The translations under genes and the position numbers were made by a program. From an uncultured Treponema sp. (lineage in GTDB: Bacteria > Spirochaetota > Spirochaetia > Treponematales > Treponemataceae), in the NCBI GenBank assembly GCA_937885175.1, contig CAKZZO010000149.1, forward strand, positions 1 through 27,068: a stretch of 27,068 nt of DNA. Direction: 5' to 3'. Under the pieces are notes generated by a model. The model was given only the letters and a program-made list of their open reading frames with translations, did not search any database and had not been told where the DNA came from. Positions within the stretch are counted from its first letter, which is position 1. Each line of letters begins with the position of its first letter. Below, in pieces: positions 7,042-15,654 of the stretch.

Positions 7042-8094
7042 ATGGCTGATGTAAAAGTAGCTATCAACGGTTTTGGCCGTATTGGTCGTTTGGCTTTCCG
7101 CCAGATGTTTGGTGCAAAGGGTTATGATGTTGTTGCAATCAACGATCTTACAAGCCCCAAGATGCTCGCTCACCTTTTGAAGTATGATACTGCACAGGGC
7201 GGCTATGCTGGAAAAATCGGCGAAGGCAAGCACACTGTAGAAGCTCACGATGGTGAGGGTGAAGACAACTACATCGTAGTAGACGGCAAGAAAATCGTTA
7301 TCTACAAGATGCCGAACGCTGCTGACCTTCCCTGGGGAAAAATCGGCGTAGACGTTGTTCTTGAATGTACTGGTTTCTACACATCAAAGGACAAGGCACA
7401 GGCTCATATCACTGCTGGTGCAAAAAAAGTCGTTATTTCCGCTCCTGCTGGAAATGACCTTCCCACAATCGTTTACAATGTAAACCACAAGTCTCTCAAG
7501 AAGGGTGACAATATTATTTCTGCCGCCAGCTGTACAACAAACTGTCTGGCTCCGATGGCTAAGGCATTGAACGATGCATTCCCGATTCAGAGCGGTATCA
7601 TGGCAACCATTCACGCTTACACTGGCGACCAGATGATTCTTGATGGTCCGCAGCGCAAGGGTGATCTCCGCCGCTCACGTGCTGGCGCACAGAACATCGT
7701 TCCCAACTCAACTGGTGCTGCAAAGGCTATTGGTCTTGTAATCCCAGAGTTGAACGGCAAACTGATTGGTTCAGCACAGCGCGTTCCTGTTCCCACAGGC
7801 TCAACTACAATCCTGACCGCAGTTGTTAAGGGTAACGACGTTACAAAAGAAGCTATCAACGCAGCAATGAAGAAGGCTTCTGATCCTGAAACATTCGGAT
7901 ACAACGAAGATGAAATCGTTTCTTCTGACGTTATCGGAATGCGCTATGGCTCACTTTTCGATGCAACTCAGACAATGGTAACAAAGATTGCTGACGGTCT
8001 CTTTGAAGTACAGGTTGTTTCTTGGTATGATAACGAGAACAGCTACACAAGCCAGATGGTTCGCACAATCAAATACTTCAGCGAGAACTGCTAA
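7042..8094 (+). CDS. gap: Glyceraldehyde-3-phosphate dehydrogenase, type I
   Basis: The 350-residue protein converts glyceraldehyde 3-phosphate, NAD+ and phosphate to 1,3-bisphosphoglycerate in glycolysis. The N-terminal Rossmann motif INGFGRIGRLAFRQM is complete. The active-site Cys164 lies in SAASCTTNCLAPMAK, and the C-terminal WYDNENSYTSQMV segment is typical. The dinucleotide site and length fit the class I, NAD-linked enzyme. Codon use is more biased and uniform than in the neighbours, as expected for a highly expressed gene. It has a strong AGAGGAG ribosome binding site seven bases before ATG 7042 and its own terminator, so it is probably monocistronic. Confidence 0.97.
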   Translation: MADVKVAINGFGRIGRLAFRQMFGAKGYDVVAINDLTSPKMLAHLLKYDTAQGGYAGKIGEGKHTVEAHDGEGEDNYIVVDGKKIVIYKMPNAADLPWGKIGVDVVLECTGFYTSKDKAQAHITAGAKKVVISAPAGNDLPTIVYNVNHKSLKKGDNIISAASCTTNCLAPMAKALNDAFPIQSGIMATIHAYTGDQMILDGPQRKGDLRRSRAGAQNIVPNSTGAAKAIGLVIPELNGKLIGSAQRVPVPTGSTTILTAVVKGNDVTKEAINAAMKKASDPETFGYNEDEIVSSDVIGMRYGSLFDATQTMVTKIADGLFEVQVVSWYDNENSYTSQMVRTIKYFSENC

Positions 8095-8105
8095 GTTCTC
8101 GTTAA

Positions 8106-8121
8106 GTTCGCGCAAGCGAAC
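8106..8121 (+). other. GNRA-capped hairpin after gap
   Basis: GTTCGC (8106-8111) pairs with GCGAAC (8116-8121) around a GCAA tetraloop, just downstream of the gap stop codon. A six-T run occurs about 12 bases later, too far for a standard terminator. It may stabilise the 3' end of the gap mRNA ahead of the main terminator. Confidence 0.5.
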
Positions 8122-8159
8122 GGCGAACTGCTAGTTTTTTGTTCTTATAGAGTAAAAAA

Positions 8160-8183
8160 GTCCGCTTCGGCGGACTTTTTTTT
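8160..8183 (+). terminator. Rho-independent terminator of gap
   Basis: GTCCGC (8160-8165) and GCGGAC (8170-8175) form a perfect stem around the stable TTCG tetraloop, followed directly by eight T residues. This is a textbook intrinsic terminator and isolates gap from the next unit. Confidence 0.95.
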
Positions 8184-8187
8184 GATA

Positions 8188-8216
8188 TTGAAAAAAAAAG
8201 CAAACATACGTACAAT
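8188..8216 (+). promoter_or_regulatory. Promoter of the SulP operon, predicted leaderless
   Basis: TTGAAA (8188-8193) and TACAAT (8211-8216) are separated by 17 bases. Only five bases lie between the -10 box and ATG 8222, so transcription should begin at or beside the start codon. No ribosome binding site precedes ATG 8222. Confidence 0.7.
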
Positions 8217-8221
8217 ACGGT

Positions 8222-9922
8222 ATGTTTAAACCCCAACTTTTAACAAGTCTTAAATCGTATTCAATGAAAACCTTTACCAGCGATGTGATTGCTGGCTTTA
8301 TTGTAGGCATAGTGGCTTTGCCTTTGGCTATTGCTTTTGCGATTGCCAGTGGAGTGGGACCGGAAGCGGGTCTCTTTACGGCGATTATTGCGGGTTTTTG
8401 TATCAGTGCCTTTGGTGGAAGTACAGTGCAGATTGGCGGCCCAACGGGTGCATTTGCGGTGATTGTATACGGCGTTGTGGCAGAGTTTGGCGTGGCAGGG
8501 CTTGCAACGGCAACGGTGATGGCGGGTATCCTCCTGATTTTGCTGGGAGCCTTTAAGATGGGCGGTCTTGTGAAGTTCATTCCCTACACGATTGTGACGG
8601 GATTTACGGCGGGTATTGCGGTAACAATTGCCGCCGGCCAGGTTGGCGACTTTTTGGGGCTGGCCATTACCAGCTTTCCCCAGGGCTTTGACAAGATGCC
8701 CGGCGATTTTCTGGGAAAAGTTCATACCTATGCACTGAACATCGGCGCGGTAAATCCCTATTCCCTTGCAATTGCGACGGTCAGCCTTGTAATTCTCTTT
8801 GTCTGGCCAAAAATCAGTCAGCGCATTCCCGGTTCACTTATCGTAATTATCCTTGCAACAGTGGCCAGCGTAGTGCTGCATCATACGGTGGGGCTTGAAA
8901 CTGATACCATTGGTAGCCGCTACGGGGAGATTCCGTCATCACTTCCCCTGCCAAAACTGCCGGACTTGCGTCTTTCTACAATACGAACGCTCTTTCCCAC
9001 AGCGGTTTCCATTGCGGTTCTGGCGGCTATTGAGTCTCTTTTGAGTGCAGTGGTTGCAGACGGTATGACGGGTGACAAGCATGATTCTGATACGGAACTG
9101 ATTGGACAGGGAATTGCAAATATCGCTTCTCCGCTGTTTGGCGGCATTCCTGCAACAGGTGCGATTGCCCGCACGGCTACGAATATCAAAAACGGTGGCA
9201 AAACACCAGTGGCGGGCATTGTTCATGCGGTGACCCTGCTTTTAATCCTCCTTTTTTTGGGACGTTTTGCCGTCTACATTCCTATGGCTGCTCTTGCCGC
9301 CGTGCTGATTCATGTGGCATGGAATATGGCGGGCATCAAGGCAATCCGTGCACTGGTGCATGGACAGAAGTCTGACATTTGTGTGCTGACGGTTACTTTT
9401 CTGATTACGGTCTTTATTGACTTGACGGTGGCTATTGAAGTGGGCTTGGGCTTTGCCGCCTTCTTCTTTATCAAGAAAATGTGCGACCTTTCCGAAGTGC
9501 AGTCAAAGCGCGAAAACCTGACGGAAGGCATTGGTAAGGTTGACGGGGACTATGAAAGCGATGAAAAACTTGAGGTTCCTGTTGGCGTGATGGTCTATGA
9601 AATTGATGGTCCGCTCTTCTTTGGTACGGTGCGCAAATTTGAAGTTGCCGTCACGCAGGCAAATCTTGCATACAAAGTCCTTGTGCTCCGCATGAGGAAT
9701 ACCATTTATCTGGATGCGGGTGGAATTCGTGCTCTGGAACAGGCAAAGGCAAGTTGTGACAAAAAAGGCGTTACGATTGTGCTTTCTGGCATTCATACTC
9801 AGCCCTACCTGCTTTGCGATAAGATGGGTATTCTGGACAAACTGGGAAGACAGAATGTGTGTTCCCATATTGATGAAGCCATGGCGCGGGCAAAAGAAAT
9901 CCTTGCGGGAGAAGCGGAATAA
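8222..9922 (+). CDS. SulP-family anion transporter with C-terminal STAS domain
   Basis: The 566-residue membrane protein is a SulP (SLC26-type) permease for sulfate, bicarbonate or another small anion. The N-terminal half has the family's IAFAIASGVGPEAGLFTAI and GGSTVQIGGPTGAFAVIVYG regions, then repeated hydrophobic segments to about residue 430, and a cytoplasmic STAS domain at roughly 450-560 with VLRMRNTIYLDAGGIRALEQA. ATG 8222 matches the usual family start (MFKPQLL...). The next in-frame ATG, at 8264, also lacks a ribosome binding site. The mRNA appears leaderless. An L-2-hydroxyacid dehydrogenase follows after 18 bases, so the two are probably an operon. The sequence does not reveal the anion carried. 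Confidence 0.9.
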   Translation: MFKPQLLTSLKSYSMKTFTSDVIAGFIVGIVALPLAIAFAIASGVGPEAGLFTAIIAGFCISAFGGSTVQIGGPTGAFAVIVYGVVAEFGVAGLATATVMAGILLILLGAFKMGGLVKFIPYTIVTGFTAGIAVTIAAGQVGDFLGLAITSFPQGFDKMPGDFLGKVHTYALNIGAVNPYSLAIATVSLVILFVWPKISQRIPGSLIVIILATVASVVLHHTVGLETDTIGSRYGEIPSSLPLPKLPDLRLSTIRTLFPTAVSIAVLAAIESLLSAVVADGMTGDKHDSDTELIGQGIANIASPLFGGIPATGAIARTATNIKNGGKTPVAGIVHAVTLLLILLFLGRFAVYIPMAALAAVLIHVAWNMAGIKAIRALVHGQKSDICVLTVTFLITVFIDLTVAIEVGLGFAAFFFIKKMCDLSEVQSKRENLTEGIGKVDGDYESDEKLEVPVGVMVYEIDGPLFFGTVRKFEVAVTQANLAYKVLVLRMRNTIYLDAGGIRALEQAKASCDKKGVTIVLSGIHTQPYLLCDKMGILDKLGRQNVCSHIDEAMARAKEILAGEAE

Positions 9923-9940
9923 GAGGCGGGGGAGGATAGC

Positions 9941-10870
9941 ATGAAACGAAAAGTCGGTATAATCGGTGCAGGACATGTGGGAAGTCATGTAGCATCTGCC
10001 CTTGCATTACGGGGTATAGCGGACGAAATTGTGCTTCTTGATGTTGCACCTGGAAAAGCCAACGGCATGAAACTGGATTTGGAAGACGGTACGGCCTACT
10101 ATCCCCACAATGTCATTGTACAGGCAGGGGAATATGCTGATTTTGCCGATGCAGATATTCTGGTGAATGCGGCTTCTGGCCCGATTCAAAAAGATGACCG
10201 CACGAAAGAACTGAAAGCCAGTATGTGTGTGGCTCAGGATATTGCCCAGAAAATCAAGGCAAGCGGTTTTTCCGGCATATTGATTTCCATCTCAAATCCC
10301 TGCGATGTGATTGCCCAATACCTTGCCCAGGAAACCGGTTTGCGTGTGCTGGGAACGGGAACTGCCCTGGACAGTGCCAGGGTAAAAGTGGAGCTGGCAA
10401 AAGTGCTTCATGTTGACCCCCACAGCATTCAGGGCTATAGCTTTGGCGAGCACGGAAACAGTCAGTTTGTGCCCTTTAGCGTGGTGACGGTGTGCGGCAT
10501 TCCCTTTGCTGATTTTTTGCGCCAAAAGAACATTCCCTTTGACGGGGATACCTTCCTCCAGTGGATAAAAGTAAAGGCCTGGAAAATCTTTGACGCAAAA
10601 CCCTGTACGGAGTTTGGCATTGGAAACGCCTGTGCTGAAATCATTCAGGCAATCTTTACCGATAGCCGCAGCCTGCTTCCTGTGTCAGCCATGATGAGGG
10701 GAGAGTATGGTATATCCGGCATGTATCTTTCTGTTCCCCGTATCATCGGACGCTGTGGACTTGTGGACACGGTGACCTTGCCGCTTTCAGCAGAGGAAGA
10801 AGCCCTGCTAAAAAAGAGTGGAGAAACAGTGCTGGCGAATTTCAACCGCGGACTGCAACTCTTGCATTGA
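9941..10870 (+). CDS. L-2-hydroxyacid dehydrogenase (L-2-hydroxyisocaproate/L-lactate dehydrogenase family)
   Basis: The 309-residue NAD-dependent enzyme belongs to the LDH/MDH family. It has the Rossmann motif VGIIGAGHVGSHVASAL, catalytic His171 in GEHGNSQF, the NPCDVI motif and the substrate-binding GTALDSAR segment. The motif GEHGNSQF, rather than GEHGDSE, and the shortened active-site loop (QKDDRTKEL, Gln83 and Arg87) resemble L-2-hydroxyisocaproate dehydrogenase, which reduces branched-chain 2-oxoacids, more than ordinary L-lactate dehydrogenase. The sequence alone does not settle substrate choice. A strong GGGGGAGG ribosome binding site precedes ATG 9941, and the gene sits 18 bases behind the SulP gene. 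Confidence 0.85.
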   Translation: MKRKVGIIGAGHVGSHVASALALRGIADEIVLLDVAPGKANGMKLDLEDGTAYYPHNVIVQAGEYADFADADILVNAASGPIQKDDRTKELKASMCVAQDIAQKIKASGFSGILISISNPCDVIAQYLAQETGLRVLGTGTALDSARVKVELAKVLHVDPHSIQGYSFGEHGNSQFVPFSVVTVCGIPFADFLRQKNIPFDGDTFLQWIKVKAWKIFDAKPCTEFGIGNACAEIIQAIFTDSRSLLPVSAMMRGEYGISGMYLSVPRIIGRCGLVDTVTLPLSAEEEALLKKSGETVLANFNRGLQLLH

Positions 10871-10895
10871 CGCAAAAAGTGTTTCTATATATAAT
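10867..10895 (+). promoter_or_regulatory. Strong promoter of the TrpXYZ-like ABC operon, predicted leaderless
   Basis: TTGACG (10867-10872) and consensus TATAAT (10890-10895) are separated by 17 bases. The -35 box overlaps the stop codon of the upstream dehydrogenase. Six bases separate the -10 box from ATG 10902, placing the start site on the start codon. No ribosome binding site is present. Confidence 0.75.
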
Positions 10896-10901
10896 AACAG
10901 T

Positions 10902-11885
10902 ATGACGATGTTGCTATCTGCGCTTCCCTATGGTCTTTTGGTAAGCATTCTTTCCATAGGGGTGTACATTTCCTACAAAATCATGAACGTACCTGATTTG
11001 ACAGTGGACGGCTCTTTTGCACTGGGGGCTGTGGTAAACGGCATCTGCTGTCTCTACGGTCATCCTCTTCTGGGGCTTTGGCTGGGCTTTGTCTCTGGGG
11101 CTTTGGCAGGAACGGCAACAGGGCTTTTGCATACGCTACTTCATGTGTCTGCGATTCTGGCAGGGGTGCTGGTGCAGACTGCTCTTATTTCGGTAAACGT
11201 CATGCTTCCCCTTGCCTTTGGATCGGTAACGGGAAAGTCCACGTCTTTTGCCCTGAACCCCCGTTTTGGCGCCCAGTCCATCTTTATGAATCTGAGCAAT
11301 GTGCTTGGCGTAAACGGCGCGCAAAATGCAAAGATACTTGCCATCGTCCTGCTTGTCCTGATTATCCTTGCACTCATTGCCTTTTTAATGCTCTTTTTCA
11401 GTACGCAGCTGGGGCTTTCAATTCGGGCAACGGGCAACAATGAAGAAATGGTTCGTGCAAGCAGCATCAACACCAATAAAAACAAGGTGATTTCCTTTGC
11501 CCTTTCAAATGGCATTGTGGGGTTTGGCGGAGCACTCTATGTGCAGTACCTCAAGTCCTATGCAGAAGGAATCGGACTGGGAATGCTGGTGACGGCATTG
11601 GCTTCTATTATCATCGGGGAAACGCTTTTTGGAAACCGTCGCCTCTTTGTTGGATTTATGACGGTGGTGACAGGTTCCATTTTGTACCGTCTTATTTATT
11701 CCTTTGCGATTCGTGGTGGCGGAGCAAACGGCATTAAACTTTTTTCTGCGGTGATTGTAGTGCTTTTTATTGCATTCAGTGTGGTAAGAAAGCGGCTTAC
11801 AGAAAAGCGTAACCAGTTTGCAGAGCAAAGTGAGGCTGAGCAGGCAAGGGAATCCCCAAAATCTACAGGAGGTGACCATGCTTGA
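10902..11885 (+). CDS. ABC transporter permease, TrpY-like (branched-chain amino acid permease family)
   Basis: The 327-residue protein has about eight or nine hydrophobic segments and belongs to the BPD_transp_2 (LivH/RbsC-like) family. It is the permease of the ABC system formed with the next two genes. Family-like stretches include ISYKIMNVPDLTVDGSFALG near the start and QLGLSIRATGNNEEMVRASSIN before the late helices. ATG 10902 was chosen because it follows the -10 box by six bases and begins the conserved hydrophobic N-terminus; the longer in-frame reading would overlap the upstream gene. Its end overlaps the ATPase start by eight bases, indicating translational coupling. Substrate by analogy with the TrpXYZ/PF04392 systems: an amino acid or similar small molecule, unproven. 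Confidence 0.85.
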   Translation: MTMLLSALPYGLLVSILSIGVYISYKIMNVPDLTVDGSFALGAVVNGICCLYGHPLLGLWLGFVSGALAGTATGLLHTLLHVSAILAGVLVQTALISVNVMLPLAFGSVTGKSTSFALNPRFGAQSIFMNLSNVLGVNGAQNAKILAIVLLVLIILALIAFLMLFFSTQLGLSIRATGNNEEMVRASSINTNKNKVISFALSNGIVGFGGALYVQYLKSYAEGIGLGMLVTALASIIIGETLFGNRRLFVGFMTVVTGSILYRLIYSFAIRGGGANGIKLFSAVIVVLFIAFSVVRKRLTEKRNQFAEQSEAEQARESPKSTGGDHA

Positions 11886-12654
11886 GATAAAAAATCTGAA
11901 CGTCATCTTCAACAAAAACACCGCCATGGAAAAGCATGCCCTCCATGACATCAACCTGACGCTGCATGACGGAGATTTTGTAACGGTCATCGGTTCAAAC
12001 GGTGCGGGAAAATCCACCCTGCTCAATACTATTTTTGGCCTTACCCGTATTTCAAGCGGAAAAATCAGGCTGAACGGCTTGGATATAACGAATCTTCCCA
12101 CCTACCGCCGCGCCAAAAAGATAGGCATTCTCTTTCAGAATCCCCTGTTGGGAACGGCTCCAGATATGACCATTGAAGAAAATCTCGTGCTGGCTTCGGC
12201 AAAGGTGCAGCACCGCCCCTTTTCACTTGCCCTTTCCAAGAAAAACCGTGCGGCCATTCAGGAAGATTTGCGCTCCTTAGGCATGGGACTGGAAGAGCGG
12301 CTTACGACCAATGTGGGCTTGCTTTCTGGTGGACAGAGGCAGGCTCTGACGCTTTTGATGGCAACCAGTGCCTGTCCAGAACTGCTTTTGCTTGATGAGC
12401 ACACTGCCGCCCTTGACCCGCAGACTGCTATTAAAATCATGGAAAAAACCGATGAAATTATCAAAAGCAAAAAAATCACCACGCTGATGATTACCCATAA
12501 CGTGCAGAACGCCATTGACTACGGAAACAAACTGCTTTTAATGGATGGCGGAAGAATCATCAGGCTGCTGGAAGAAGATGAAAAACGTACATTAACAGTG
12601 CAGGATATTATGGCGCTGTATAAAAATAATGTAAGCGACAAAATGATTTTGTGA
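11878..12654 (+). CDS. ABC transporter ATP-binding protein, TrpZ-like
   Basis: The 258-residue ATPase energises the neighbouring permease. The Walker A motif GSNGAGKST is at 39-47, the signature LSGGQ at 149-153 and Walker B LLLLDEH ends at Asp173-Glu174, followed by the switch histidine in MITHN. Length and motifs are those of an intact single-domain importer ATPase. ATG 11878 has an AGGAGG ribosome binding site inside the end of the permease gene, whose stop codon it overlaps, so the two are coupled. The binding-protein gene follows after 10 bases. Confidence 0.92.
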   Translation: MLEIKNLNVIFNKNTAMEKHALHDINLTLHDGDFVTVIGSNGAGKSTLLNTIFGLTRISSGKIRLNGLDITNLPTYRRAKKIGILFQNPLLGTAPDMTIEENLVLASAKVQHRPFSLALSKKNRAAIQEDLRSLGMGLEERLTTNVGLLSGGQRQALTLLMATSACPELLLLDEHTAALDPQTAIKIMEKTDEIIKSKKITTLMITHNVQNAIDYGNKLLLMDGGRIIRLLEEDEKRTLTVQDIMALYKNNVSDKMIL

Positions 12655-12664
12655 GGTAGGTAAA

Positions 12665-13657
12665 ATGAAAAAATGTTTGGTAGCGCTCATGGCATTGAGT
12701 GCATTGGCTTTGGTCGGCTGTACAAAAAGAGAGGCAAAAAAGAATATCGGCATCGTGCAGCAGATGAATCACAATTCCTTAAACACGATTTCTGATGCCA
12801 TTAAGACCCGACTGGCAGAACTGGGCTACAATGACTCCAACAGCGTGATTACATTCAAGCAGGGCGACAATGATATGACCACCCTTTCTCAGATTGTTGA
12901 CGAATATGTGAACAAGGGTGCGGACATCATCATTCCTATTGCAACAAAAGCGGCAAATGCGGCTCTTTCTGCGGCTGATAGTGGTATTCCTGTGGTCTTT
13001 GCCGCATGCAGTGACCCGGTGGGCTCAAAATTGCTTTCAAACATGGACTCTCCCGAAGGAAACGTAACGGGAACTTCAAATGCAATTCAGGCAGACAAAA
13101 ATCTGGACTTTGCCCTTACCGTCAATCCCGGACTAAAAAAAATCGGCTTTATCCATACCTCTGGCGAAGCAAATGCCCAGAGTACGATTAACATGGCAAT
13201 TGCCTATGCGGATAAAATCGGCCTGGCATACAAGGACTGCACGATTGATGATGTGTCTGCCATTGCGGAGACGGTTAAATTGATGTACGATGATGGCTGT
13301 CGTGCGGTTTTTCTGCCTAACGACAACAAACTGGCCGCTCACGGCAACATGGCTATTCTTGCTTCTGCCTGTTTGGAATACAAACTGCCCCTTTACTGCG
13401 GCGCAGACTCTCAGGTGGAGGATGGTGGCTTTGCAAATGTGGGCATTACCTACAGCGACTTGGGAAAAGAAACTGCTGACATGGCAGACCGTATCTTAAA
13501 GGGTGCAAAAGTGGCGGACATTCCGGTAAAAGTCTTCAATCAGCCGGAAGAACTCAAGCTTTTCGTCAATCCAGATACGCTTTCTGCACTGGGCATTACC
13601 CTTCCTGCAGAAATCACCAGCGCAGAAAACTATATCGAAGTTAAACCGACAAACTAG
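12665..13657 (+). CDS. ABC substrate-binding lipoprotein, TrpX-like (PF04392 family)
   Basis: The 330-residue protein starts with a lipoprotein signal (MKKCLVALMALSALALVGC, lipid-anchored at Cys19). The mature part is a type 1 periplasmic-binding fold with family-like segments VDEYVNKGADIIIPIATKAANAAL, GIPVVFAACSDPVGSKL and DGCRAVFLPNDNKLA. It is the extracytoplasmic receptor for the permease and ATPase just upstream. This is the only complete ABC transporter in the window. Characterised relatives bind tryptophan or other aromatic amino acids, but ligand residues cannot be judged by eye. It has a GAGGTAGG ribosome binding site. Confidence 0.88.
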   Translation: MKKCLVALMALSALALVGCTKREAKKNIGIVQQMNHNSLNTISDAIKTRLAELGYNDSNSVITFKQGDNDMTTLSQIVDEYVNKGADIIIPIATKAANAALSAADSGIPVVFAACSDPVGSKLLSNMDSPEGNVTGTSNAIQADKNLDFALTVNPGLKKIGFIHTSGEANAQSTINMAIAYADKIGLAYKDCTIDDVSAIAETVKLMYDDGCRAVFLPNDNKLAAHGNMAILASACLEYKLPLYCGADSQVEDGGFANVGITYSDLGKETADMADRILKGAKVADIPVKVFNQPEELKLFVNPDTLSALGITLPAEITSAENYIEVKPTN

Positions 13658-13667
13658 GTAGCAAGGA

Positions 13668-15602
13668 ATGACAGAAAGGACACGGATTGCACAAAAGACA
13701 CTGCACATGATGAAAAAAACACATAAAAATTTTTCTTCTTTCTCTGTCTGCTTGGCTTGTATCTGTGTCCTGCTGCCTCTCGTCTCCTGCAAACGCTATC
13801 CTGAGATGACCCTTGCTGAAATAGAAGCGGCTCGATCTTCGCTTTCCAATGATGTGGTGCAGAAAACCCTAAGCCGCCCGTATAAGGGAAATGCCTTTCT
13901 TCCCGGCAAGGTGGGCGGAACCTGGAATACGGCGATTATGAGCGATCCAAAAAGTTTTAACTTGCTGATTGCAGAAAAAGACGGAGAGACGGCTAGCATA
14001 CTTGAACCTCTGCATCAGTATTTTATTGACTATGATATCTACACCCGCACCTGGAAGCCTGGCATAGCTGATTATTCCATCACCATACATGAATCCAAAG
14101 GCACCATGGACGTAACCTACACCTTGCGTGATGATGTCTACTGGTCTTACTATAAGGATGCAAAGCCCCGTGTTCCCGTAACCAGCGATGACGTGGTCTT
14201 TTGGTACAATGAGATTCAGGGTGATGAAGAATTCGCCTCCTCTGCCTACAATGCGCAGTTTATGCCCATGGAAGATGGCTCGTCTAAGCGGATTACCATA
14301 GAAAAAATTGACGACAGGCGGTTTATATTTCACTTTCCCCGCATTGTAGCGGAGCCCTTGCTCACTACCAACATGAATTTCGGGCCGTCATTTTTGTATA
14401 GGCCTGCAAAAGAGCGGGGGGGTGTCGAAGAAGTAAAAAAACTATGTACGGTTGCCTCTGACCCAAAGGACTTGCCCAGCTGTGGTCCTTATTTTCTTGT
14501 GGAGTATATTCCAGGTCAGCGGCTGGTGTATAAGCGCAATCCAGACTTTTGGGAAAAAGATGCGAAGGGAGAAAGTCATTATTATCCTGAAGAACGCATT
14601 TCGCAGATTGTGGGCGACCGTAATACCATATACATGATGTTCAAGCAGGGAAAATTTGAGGCATATGGGCCTTCGCCCGAACAAATGGAAGACATTGTAG
14701 GAAACGCAAACAATCAACTTGCAGGCGGCGATGGCTCATCTGCAAATTCATCTGCTGACGGCTACACGGTTTATAATGCGGCAGGTTCCATGAATGCATC
14801 TTTTTGGTCTTTCAATCAGAATCCTCAAAACAAGGATGAGCCATACTACCACTGGTTTACAAAAAAAGAATTCCGCCAGGCGATGAGTTGTCTCTTGAAC
14901 CGCGAGCGCATTATCCAGCAGACGTACCGCGGACTGGGTGAGCCCAAATACAGTTTCTTCCCTCAGGCGAATAAATTTTATGACGAAAACATTATCCTGC
15001 AGTACCGCTATAGTCACGCCCATGCGCAGAAATTGCTTGAGGCAGGAGGATTTTCTAAGCATGAAGACGGCTTTTTGTATGACGGGGAGGGCAATCAGGT
15101 TTCCTTTGACGTAACCTTTACTGGTTCTGAAGCGGTGGTTTCGGATATTGTCCAGATTATCGTAGATGAGTGCAAAAAAGAGGGCATTACGGTTACTCCC
15201 CGCCCCACGGATTTTCAGAAACTGGTAGACCAGCTCACAAGAACATATGACTGGCAGAGCATCATCATCGGGCTTTCTGGCGGTTCCGTTTTTCCTACAC
15301 AGGGAAGCAATGTCTGGGTCAGTGATGGAAATTTGCATTTGTGGTATCCACTACAGAAAAGTCCTGCCACCGACTGGGAGGCGCGGATTGACTGGCTCTA
15401 CCATGAGGCAAGCTGCATTGTGGAATACGAAAAAGCCAAGCCCTACTGGGATGAATATCAGCAGATTATTCTGGAGCAGTGTCCTGTTATCTACCTTGTC
15501 CGCAGCCGCTCCTTTTTTGCCCTGCAGAACCGCTGGGATATGACCAATTTCTACTTTGACAATCTCAACGGTTCGGAAACGCGTTATCTCTATTTAAAAT
15601 AA
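13668..15602 (+). CDS. Family 5 extracellular solute-binding lipoprotein (oligopeptide/dipeptide type)
   Basis: The 644-residue protein resembles OppA/DppA-type receptors. After a signal peptide ending LLPLVSC (lipid anchor at the Cys) comes the SBP_bac_5 domain with segments typical of the family, such as YTLRDDVYWSYYKDAKPRVPVTSDDVVFWYNEI (only the DDVVFWYNEI core is needed for recognition), GPYFLVEYIPGQRLVYKRNPDFW and FRQAMSCLLNRERIIQQTY. AAGGA abuts ATG 13668; the start could instead be ATG 13707 or 13710 (MKKTHKNF), giving a more usual signal peptide. It lies 10 bases behind the TrpX-like gene and is probably cotranscribed. Its own permeases are absent nearby, except for an orphan DppB-type permease at 19985. 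Confidence 0.87.
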   Translation: MTERTRIAQKTLHMMKKTHKNFSSFSVCLACICVLLPLVSCKRYPEMTLAEIEAARSSLSNDVVQKTLSRPYKGNAFLPGKVGGTWNTAIMSDPKSFNLLIAEKDGETASILEPLHQYFIDYDIYTRTWKPGIADYSITIHESKGTMDVTYTLRDDVYWSYYKDAKPRVPVTSDDVVFWYNEIQGDEEFASSAYNAQFMPMEDGSSKRITIEKIDDRRFIFHFPRIVAEPLLTTNMNFGPSFLYRPAKERGGVEEVKKLCTVASDPKDLPSCGPYFLVEYIPGQRLVYKRNPDFWEKDAKGESHYYPEERISQIVGDRNTIYMMFKQGKFEAYGPSPEQMEDIVGNANNQLAGGDGSSANSSADGYTVYNAAGSMNASFWSFNQNPQNKDEPYYHWFTKKEFRQAMSCLLNRERIIQQTYRGLGEPKYSFFPQANKFYDENIILQYRYSHAHAQKLLEAGGFSKHEDGFLYDGEGNQVSFDVTFTGSEAVVSDIVQIIVDECKKEGITVTPRPTDFQKLVDQLTRTYDWQSIIIGLSGGSVFPTQGSNVWVSDGNLHLWYPLQKSPATDWEARIDWLYHEASCIVEYEKAKPYWDEYQQIILEQCPVIYLVRSRSFFALQNRWDMTNFYFDNLNGSETRYLYLK

Positions 15603-15631
15603 AAAGTGCCATTACCCTGTGGCAATGACAC
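15597..15631 (-). terminator. Rho-independent terminator of the urtA-like gene
   Basis: Bases 15606-15631 form a stem of nine pairs with two mismatches (GTG.CATT.CC against its complement) and a four-base loop. On the minus strand it is followed by TTTTTATTTT. It therefore suits termination of minus-strand transcription from the urtA-like gene. On the + strand it follows the stop codon of the family-5 binding protein but lacks a T run. Confidence 0.65.
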
Positions 15632-15654
15632 ATATGCCGCTTTCCTTGTAGGTT

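Noticed and set aside
8095..8160. First hairpin after gap (8106-8121) as the main terminator
   Set aside because: The T run is about 12 bases away. The perfect TTCG-looped stem with eight T residues at 8160-8183 is the better terminator.
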